From the NCBI GenBank assembly GCA_045599645.1, contig JAZRWI010000111.1, forward strand, positions 78,730 to 142,729: 64,000 nucleotides of DNA, read 5' to 3'. The position numbers and the translations under genes were made by a program. The notes under the pieces are model-generated. The model saw nothing but the letters and a program-made list of their open reading frames with translations. It searched no databases and was not told the origin of the DNA. Below are positions 52,160 to 60,400 of this stretch, piece by piece. The DNA comes from RUG334 sp045599645 (lineage in GTDB: Bacteria; Muiribacteriota; Ozemobacteria; Ozemobacterales; Ozemobacteraceae). Each line of letters starts with the position of its first letter. Position 1 is the first letter of the stretch.

Positions 52160-52849
52160 TTACTGATTACTTCTGCTATATTTCAATTCTGCCAATATCC
52201 AGTCTTCTTCAGTATCAATGTCCTGAACCTGGCTTTCTGGAATAATAATAGGGCTGGCCTTCATCTTGAGAAGCTCCATACTCTTGTTTATGGCAGAGGT
52301 TTTAAACCAATAGAACTGGCCTGCATCGTGAAATCTTGGCTTCAAATCCTGTGAACGTGCACGGGAATTTTCCGGCCATACCATTTCTAAACGCCCATTA
52401 TCACTTACCTCTAGAGCACGCTGTATTGGGTAAGAATATTTAACTACAGGGATAGCAGCCTCTGAACCATCGCGAAGCATGGCTTCAAGGCCTTCCTTCA
52501 GGCTTTCCGGTCTTACAAAGGGAGCTGTCGGATACAAGCAGCAGGCATAATCGAAATTAAAACCACGCTTTTTGTATTCTTCTAATACTTCTATGATTAC
52601 ATCTGTCGTAGTTGCTGTATCGTTCGAGGTTTCGGCACTTCTTTTGAAGGGCACCTTAGCGCCAAATTCCAATGAAATTTCTGCAATCTCATCGTCATCT
52701 GTAGAAACCATTACCTCATCAAAAACACCACTTCTCAGTGAAGCTTCGATAGAATAAGCAATTATTGGCTTACCGAGGAAATTACGGATATTCTTTCGAG
52801 GAATTCTTTTTGAACCACCGCGGGCAGTGATAATAGCTAAATTTTTCAT
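52160..52849 (-). CDS. neuA: CMP-nonulosonic acid synthetase (NeuA-like)
   Basis: 229 residues. Activates sialic-type sugars with CTP to CMP-sugar donors. Nucleotidyltransferase motif IITARGGSKRIPRKNIRNFLGKPIIAYSIEA, then MVSTDDDEIAEI and the CCLYPTAPFVRP segment. The length (single catalytic domain) and QVQDIDTEEDWILAELKY tail resemble PseF/LegF as much as NeuA, so the substrate might be pseudaminic or legionaminic acid. Downstream glycosyltransferases are not in the window. Confidence 0.88.
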   Translation of the reverse strand: MKNLAIITARGGSKRIPRKNIRNFLGKPIIAYSIEASLRSGVFDEVMVSTDDDEIAEISLEFGAKVPFKRSAETSNDTATTTDVIIEVLEEYKKRGFNFDYACCLYPTAPFVRPESLKEGLEAMLRDGSEAAIPVVKYSYPIQRALEVSDNGRLEMVWPENSRARSQDLKPRFHDAGQFYWFKTSAINKSMELLKMKASPIIIPESQVQDIDTEEDWILAELKYSRSNQ

Positions 52850-52866
52850 AATTTAAGTTAGAATGC

Positions 52867-53898
52867 TCAGAAATCGCGGCCAATAGCTTTTGCTATTTTC
52901 TGGCTCTGTGAAACCAGGTCTGTCAGTTGGTCTGGAGTTATAGACTGAGTGCCGTCAGAGAAGGCTTTTCCAGGGTTTTCGTGCACCTCAAGAATTACAC
53001 CATCAGCACCGGCAGCAATACCAGCCAGAGTCAAAGGTGCAACAAGGCTGCTCTTTCCCGAAGCATGACTTGGATCGACTATGATTGGCAGATGAGAAAG
53101 CTCTTTAACAGCCGGAACTGCTTCTATATCAAGACTGAAGCGTGTGTATTGCTCGAAGGTTCTGATACCGCGTTCGCAGAGGATTACATTTGGATTCCCA
53201 TAGGAAAGAATGTATTCTGCAGCGCAGAGCATTTCTTCAATACTGGCACCCATACCGCGTTTCAAGATAATAGGCTTGTTCATCTGGCCTATATACTTCA
53301 GAAATTGGAAGTTAGCCATATTGCGGGTTCCAATCTGAAGAATATCAACATGATCGGCTATCAAATCTGCTTCTGCAGGCTCTCTTACTTCAGTAACCAG
53401 CAAAAGGCCAGTCTGTTTCTTTATTTCATCAATAATTTCGATGCCAGCCTTGCCTAGTCCCTGAAAAGCATACGGGGATGAACGTGGCTTGAAAAGCATG
53501 CTTCTGAAAACCTTTGCACCAGCAGCTTTAACCTTCTTTGCTGTTGAGAAAGCTGATTCTGCAGATTCGATGGCGCATGGACCAGCTATCAAAGCGATTT
53601 TGTTATCGCCGAAGGAAACCTGGTTTTCGCCCTTGCCTACCCTGATTACAGAGCTTTTTTTGTGGCATTTACGTGAAGCAAGATAATAGGAAAGATGGCC
53701 TTCTATGACTTCTTCTACATCCTGCCAGCCTGAAACCTCTTTATTGAGCTTTTCAACGCCAGGGCCGTCTACAGACAGCAAAAGCTTACCATACTGAGAA
53801 ACCAGTCTGGTATAAAAGCCCAGGCTTTCCAATCTACTTGCCAAAGCCTGCTGCTTTACTTCTGTCAAATCTGCTTTTAGAACAATTATCATAGCCAT
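52867..53898 (-). CDS. aroF: 3-deoxy-7-phosphoheptulonate (DAHP) synthase, type I-beta with N-terminal regulatory domain
   Basis: 343 residues. Joins phosphoenolpyruvate and erythrose-4-phosphate to make DAHP, the first shikimate-pathway step. An N-terminal ferredoxin-like domain (about 1-85, as in Thermotoga, binding aromatic amino acids for feedback inhibition) precedes the barrel: ALIAGPCAIESAE, FKPRSSPYAFQGLGKAG, VTEVREP, ILKRGMGASIEEML, CERGIRTFE and VDPSHASGK. First gene of the neuABC operon, starting just downstream of a good promoter. Shared PEP use with NeuB may explain the linkage. aroE lies elsewhere in the window. Confidence 0.94.
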   Translation of the reverse strand: MAMIIVLKADLTEVKQQALASRLESLGFYTRLVSQYGKLLLSVDGPGVEKLNKEVSGWQDVEEVIEGHLSYYLASRKCHKKSSVIRVGKGENQVSFGDNKIALIAGPCAIESAESAFSTAKKVKAAGAKVFRSMLFKPRSSPYAFQGLGKAGIEIIDEIKKQTGLLLVTEVREPAEADLIADHVDILQIGTRNMANFQFLKYIGQMNKPIILKRGMGASIEEMLCAAEYILSYGNPNVILCERGIRTFEQYTRFSLDIEAVPAVKELSHLPIIVDPSHASGKSSLVAPLTLAGIAAGADGVILEVHENPGKAFSDGTQSITPDQLTDLVSQSQKIAKAIGRDF

Positions 53899-53921
53899 CT
53901 GCCTGTTAATTTTGTGTACAC

Positions 53922-53950
53922 ATAATAGACTATTTTCCGCTAAAAGTCAA
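53922..53950 (-). promoter_or_regulatory. Promoter for aroF-neuA-neuB-neuC
   Basis: Minus strand TTGACT (53945-53950), exactly 17 bases, TATTAT (53922-53927), 24 bases before the aroF start. The -10 is followed by the palindrome TGTGTACACA (53912-53921), which could be an operator. Confidence 0.75.
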
Positions 53951-54016
53951 AATAACAACCATTTGGCACAATTATTGGCTGAGTAAAGTTAAAAGCAGGT
54001 GATTTTATTAGAATGC

Positions 54017-54191
54017 ACAATGCACAATTCATAATTCATAATTCATAATGCATAATTCATAATTCATAATTCATAATTCATAATGCATAATTCATAATTC
54101 ATAACGCATAATTCATAATGCATAATTCATAATGCATAATGCATAATTCATAATGCATAATTCATAATGCATAATGCATAATTCATAATGC
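54017..54191. repeat. Array of 25 heptamers alternating ATAATTC and ATAATGC
   Basis: Bases 54017-54191 read as 25 consecutive 7-base units. Nearly all are either ATAATTC or ATAATGC, with ACAATGC, ACAATTC and one ATAACGC variant. The order of the two variants is irregular. It lies in the 535-base space between aroF and the NRPS gene; the rest of that space holds the two promoters and no gene. Helical period mismatch (7 bases) argues against simple DNA bending. Confidence 0.92.
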
Positions 54192-54304
54192 ATTATTGAT
54201 TGTTTAGTTTACTGCTTAATTGGGTTTCTGCGGCTTCAACAAGCCTTGTGCCAATGTCTGAATTGAAAACGAGGATTTCATCTTCAACTGCAGGGACTGC
54301 TTGC

Positions 54305-54333
54305 TTGTATTACATAGAGTTGCCTTCTATAAT
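54305..54333 (+). promoter_or_regulatory. Candidate promoter for the NRPS gene
   Basis: TTGTAT (54305-54310), exactly 17 bases, TATAAT (54328-54333), 100 bases before the chosen start at 54434. The -10 is perfect, the -35 half-matched. Confidence 0.5.
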
Positions 54334-54433
54334 TTTAATATTCTTTATGATAAAATGATATGATGTGATTTATTAACAAATGCTATTTATGAAAGCTTTG
54401 CATTTGGTTCAGATAAGAAGGGAAACAAACTAT

Positions 54434-57400
54434 ATGAAGCACATTATTGAAACTTTTCTTCAGGTTGTAAAAGAACATGCTGACGAACCTGCTATTTCCG
54501 ACCAGAACAGCACATTTACCAATAATGAATTGCTTAATTTTGCCAGATGCGTAGCGGCAAATCTTCAGAAAAAAGGCGTAAAATACGGAAGCCGAGTAAT
54601 TATTGAAATTCCGAGAAGCAAAGAATATGCGGGCTGTCTTCTTGGATGCTGGATTATGGGAGCGGTTTCTATTCCTCTTTCAGACGACTACCCTGAAGAA
54701 AGATTAAATTATATAAAAAAAGATTCCCAATATGAACTTTCTATCGATGATTCTTTCATAGCTTCCATGGATATGTCGCTATCTGTAGAACCAATAATTA
54801 CAGAAATGGATGCCGAAGGTGTCGTAATTTATACTTCCGGCTCAACAGGTAATCCTAAGGGCGTTGTTCACGATTTTTATTCAATGAATGCCGTGGCTTC
54901 CCGAAATGCAGCCCATGATAAATCTGAAAAAACTGAGCGAAATAATGTTGTCGGAATTATTGCACCGTTTACTTTCATAGTTGGCATATCACATTTCATT
55001 GCAGCATTGGCTTTAGCCAAGCATATGTTTGTTGTTCCCGATGAAATCAGAAAAGACCCTTACAAGCTTGCAAAATATTATGACGACAACAATATTCAAG
55101 CCTCTTTTGTTTCACCGCGATTAGTAGATTTCATGTTAAAGAACAATAAATCGTTAAAAGTCATTTCTGTCGGTTCAGAAAGAATTTCAAACATTTATTA
55201 CGACGACCATCCGGTAGTGATGAACGGGTATGGTTGTACAGAAATATTTGGTGGAATGTTAGGCTTCAAAATAGATAAGCGATATGAAAACACACCTATA
55301 GGTAAACCTATCGGAGAAGAAAAAGCATACGTTCTTGATGAAAACAACAAAGAGGTAGAAATCGGTGAACTCTGCATCGCCGGATATGTTGCCAAGGGGT
55401 ATCTCAATCGTCCTGAAGAAACCAGGAAAGCATTTATCAGAAATCCATTCTACGAAGTAGATGGCTTTGAAAGAATGTTCAGAACTGGTGATATCGTTCA
55501 GCGACTTCCAGACGGAAATCTTGTTTTTATTGAAAGAAAAGACTGGATTATTAAAATAAACGGTCAGCGCGTAGAACCACTTGAAGTAGAAATAACAGTA
55601 AAAAGATTTTCAGGAATCCGCGAAGCTGCAGTAAAAGATTTTACCGCCAAAAACGGAATTACCTATCTTGTAGCATACTATACCTGCGATGGCGATGTTA
55701 GCGAAGAAAAGCTCAAAGAATACTGTAAAGCCAATCTAACCTCCTATATGGTTCCAAGCTTTTATATCCGTATGGACACGCTTCCTGTAAATCCAAACGG
55801 AAAGCTGGACCGAAAGAATCTTCCGGAACCTGATATTTCATCCTTCAAGAGAGAATACTCTGCTCCTGAAAGCTCTATTGAAGCAGCCATCTGCAAAGTC
55901 ATAGAAGAAGTCCTGCAGTGCGGGAGAATCGGTCGTAACGACGACTTCTTCCTATTAGGCGGTGATTCAATAAAAGCAATTGAAACAATCAGCAAGCTCG
56001 ATGACCTGCCATTAGACCTCGAAATATTCTTTGAAGGGAAAACTCCTGACAGAATCGCACAACTTATTGAAAACGGCGGTTCAGAAAACGTTCCATTTGA
56101 AAAAATACATAAAGATGCATATCCACTGACTTCATCCCAGTTGGGAGTCTATTTTGAAGTTGAAAAGAACCCTGCAAACCTTATGTATAATAACCCAATC
56201 AGCATAACCCTCAACGAACGGATTGATACAGACAGACTTGCCAAGGCTCTTGAAAAAGCTGTCAGAAATCATAAAGCCTACCATTGTAAAATAGATAATG
56301 CTGGTGGCTTACCCTGCATGATTCCAACAGACAGTAAGTTCAAAACAGAGTTCCGCAAAGTCGCAGATATTGAAAGCGCACTTCATGAATTTGTAAGACC
56401 CTTCGATTTGCAAAGTGGCGAACTAATCCGGGCCTGCATTTTTGAAAATGATAACAAGAAAGTTCTGGCAATGGACGCTCACCATATTGTTTTTGACGGA
56501 ACTTCCCTCTCTATTCTTCTGAAGGAAATCAGCAGGGCTTATGATGGGCGCGACATCTTTGAAGAAAAGACATCGGCATTTGATCTTTCAACCTATGAAG
56601 AAGCACTCAGAAAATCAGGTAAATATACAGAAGCTGAAGCATATTATCAGCATAGATTTGATGGATTAGAAATTTCGAACGATTTCCCCAGCGATTACGC
56701 GGACAAAGGTGTGGCAAAACTCGATACTGTTGAGCTTGTTCTTCCCGCTACACGCGAAGACCTGCTAAAGTTCATAAGAAACAATAACATTACAGAAAAT
56801 TCCTTCTTCCTTTCTGCATACGCCTTTGTACTCGCCAAATTCAATGGAACCAACAAATCATTGGTTTGCGTAGCCGAAAGCGGAAGACATACTTCCATGA
56901 CCTTTAATACAGCAGGCATGCTCGTAAAAACAATTGCTCTCCCCGTCGACCTGACCAAAGAAAGCGATATCTCCAGATATATCGTAAAATTACAGGAACA
57001 GTTCCGTGAAAGCACAAAATACGACGCATATCCATTTAGCGAACTCTCCAACAAATACGGTGTTCAGAATGATTTCATGTTTGTTTACCAGAATGACGCA
57101 TTCAATTCACTTTCACTTTGCGAAGAACAGCTTCCAGTTGTTGGAATACAGAATCCAGATGCAATAAACAAGCTAACCCTCATGATATTCTACAAAGACG
57201 GCAACTATCGATGCAGTTTCCGTTACAGAAGCGACCTTTATCAGAGAGGTATAATTGAATCATTTGCCGAAGCTTTTGTATGTGCAACCAGCGAATTTGT
57301 AAAGGAAGAATATCTAAAGAATGTCAGACTTGTTTCTGAACATCAGGCAGCATTACTCGATAAGTTTAATGACCGTGTAATACCATTAGAAGAAAAAACC

Positions 57401-60400
57401 GTAACCGAATACTTCAATGAATGGGTTAACAAAACCCCGGAACATAACTTCGTTGTATTCAAAGACCATCATTATACGTATAGAGAAGCAGGCAGAATCA
57501 CAGATAAAATTGCTGCCCGAATACAGGCACTTGGACTTGCCTCCAATGATGCTGTTGCTATTCTTATACCCCGAAACGAATGGATGCTGCTCGCACCCTA
57601 TGGCGTATTAAAAGCTGGATGTGCTTATGAACCACTTGACCCATCATATCCGGAAGACCGACTGTCGTATATGATAAAAAATGCTGGTGCCAGACTCCTG
57701 ATTACTACAAAAGAATTGAAAGACATGATTTCCGGCTATACAGGCGAAGTTCTGTATGTTGAAGAAATAGAAAACCTGCCGGATGCGACTCCTGCAGCCG
57801 TAATCAATAAACCCGAAGACCTTTTCATACTTCTTTACACAAGTGGCACTACAGGAAATCCTAAGGGTGCAATGCTGACTCATAGCAATATTTCAGCGCT
57901 GGTTCAGTTAAACAAAAACCTGTATAAGATAGATGAAACCGCTATAGTAGCCTGTTATGCATCATTTGGCTTCGACGCCTGTATGCAGGATGTGGTTACA
58001 TTCCCATCAACAGGCGGAACAGTATGTGTAATCCCTGAAGAAATGCGTCTAAATCTCATGGAAGTAGAAAGGTTCTTTAATGAGAACAAGATTACCCATG
58101 CTGTTATGACAACCCAGGTTGGAAGGCAGTTTGCCATGCTAACCAAATCCCCATACCTCAGATATCTGACTGTCGGCGGAGAAGCCCTAATTCCAATAGA
58201 AGGCAAAAAATTCACATTTGAAATGTATAATCTTTACGGACCGACTGAATGTACTGCATACGTCACTGGAACCCCAATACAGAGTGGTATGCTCCGAATG
58301 CCTATAGGAAAAGTCGTTCCGAATGTCAGAGGTTATATTGTAGATGCCAACATGAATCGTCTGCCTGTGGGAGCTCAGGGCGAACTTCTGATTGCCGGTC
58401 GTCAGGTAGGGAAAGGCTATCTCAATCTTCCGGAAAAAACTGCTGAAGTATTCATCGACAATCCTTTTACTACTGATCCAGATTATGCCAAAGTCTATAA
58501 AACCGGAGACGTTGTAAGATATCTTCCAAATGGTGAGATTGATTTTATTGGCAGACATGACGGTCAGGTCAAAGTGCGTGGTTTCCGCATAGAACTGACA
58601 GAAATAGAAGAAGTTATACGCCGTTATTCAGGAATCAAAGATGCGGCTGTAATTGCTTTTGACGCTCCGACAGGTGGAAAAGCCATCGCAGCCTATGTTG
58701 TAGCCGATGAAGCAATAGATGTAAAAAGGCTGAATGAGTTTATTCTTACAGAAAAGCCCTATTATATGGTTCCTGCCGTAACAATTCAGATTGACGCCAT
58801 TCCTTTAACACAGAATCAGAAACTGAATAAAAATGCTCTTCCAAAGCCGGAAATGAAGCCAGTCGTTATTGTAAAACCAGAAAACGATACTCAAAAACAG
58901 CTTCACAGAATTATTTCTGAAGTTCTCGGACAAAAGGAAATCAGTATTGACTCTGATCTATATGAAACTGGCCTGACCTCAATAGCAGTTATACGCCTGA
59001 ATGTTGCGCTCGAAAAAGAATTCGGTATTCCATTCAAAGTAACAGATATTCAGCAAAATAGCACAATTCAAAAGCTGGATGCCTTCATACAAAGCTATGC
59101 TGCTACCGAAGCATACGAAGTTCTCCCGGATTATCCAATCACTCAGACACAGATGGGTATATATATAGAATGTAGTGCTAATCCAAATTCTGTCATGTAT
59201 AATATTCCTGCTCTGCTGAAGCTTGGTGAAAACGTTGACACAAAGAAACTGGCAAAAGCTGTTGAAACAGCTCTGAACGCCCATCCCTATACAAAGACCA
59301 CCCTATTTGCTGACAAAAATGGAGATATTCGAGCTCGTAGAAACGACGACAATGCACCTTGCGTAAACCTTGTCGAATGTGCAAAGCTTCCTGAAAACCA
59401 AGAACTGGTAAAGCCATTTGCTCTTTTGGATGAGCCGCTATACCGCATTACTGTATTTAAAACAGATGATGGCAAGTATCTCTTTATGGATTTCCACCAC
59501 ATCATTTCCGACGGAACTTCAGAAAGCATTCTACTCGCAGACATCGACAGAGCTTATGCCGGTCTTCCCGTCGAAAAAGAAAGATATACAGGATTTGAAA
59601 GCGCACTCGATGAGGAAAATTTGCGAAAAACAAAGCAGTATATCAATGCTAAAATCTATTACGATGGTGTATTCAGGGGATGTGAAGCATTCTGCCTGCC
59701 TCCGAAAGCAACAAAAAATCGGAAGTCCGGTTCAGCAACCACTGTTCGTTTTGCCGATATTAAGCCTGAAAAAATAAAAGCTTATTGTGAAACCAATCAG
59801 GTAACACCGAATGCTTTCTTCAACGCAGTGTTCGGTTATGCTTTAAGCCGTTTCGGAAGCTTTGAAGACGCTATTTTCACTACAATCTATAACGGAAGAA
59901 ATGATTCCAGACTTTCAAGAACGGTTTCCATGCTTGTTAAAACCCTTCCCGTTCTCGTTCATACAGATGGCAACCGGATTATTGCTGATATAATCCGCCA
60001 GACCCAGGAACAGTTGTTAAACAGCATGGCAAATGACATATTCTCTTTTGCCGAAATTTCCGCTGCCTATGATATTAAATCCGACATTATTTTTGCCTAT
60101 CAGGGTGATGATTTCTTGTTTAACAAACTGGCAGGGGAACCAGCCCAATATGTCAATGTAGCCCCAACTGCGGCAAAAGCACCTATTGTCTTTAATGTAT
60201 ACCTGACAAACGGGCAATATCGACTTGTGGTAGATTACCAGTGTGACTACTATGAAGAAAGCTTCATTGAAAGCTTCCTGAATGTATTTGAACGTATACT
60301 CAACGGCTTTATAGAAAAGAAGAAAACAGGTAATATTTCTTTGCTCTCCGATGAAGATGAAGCAAAGCTATCCTCAATCAACGCTACAGACCGCCCATTT

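Noticed and set aside
54017..54191. Possible CRISPR array upstream of the NRPS gene
   Set aside because: Units are 7 bases with no spacers; no cas genes are present.
54380..54434. NRPS start at 54380
   Set aside because: No ribosome site before it, while 54434 is preceded by AGAAGGGA and gives a normal A-domain N-terminus.
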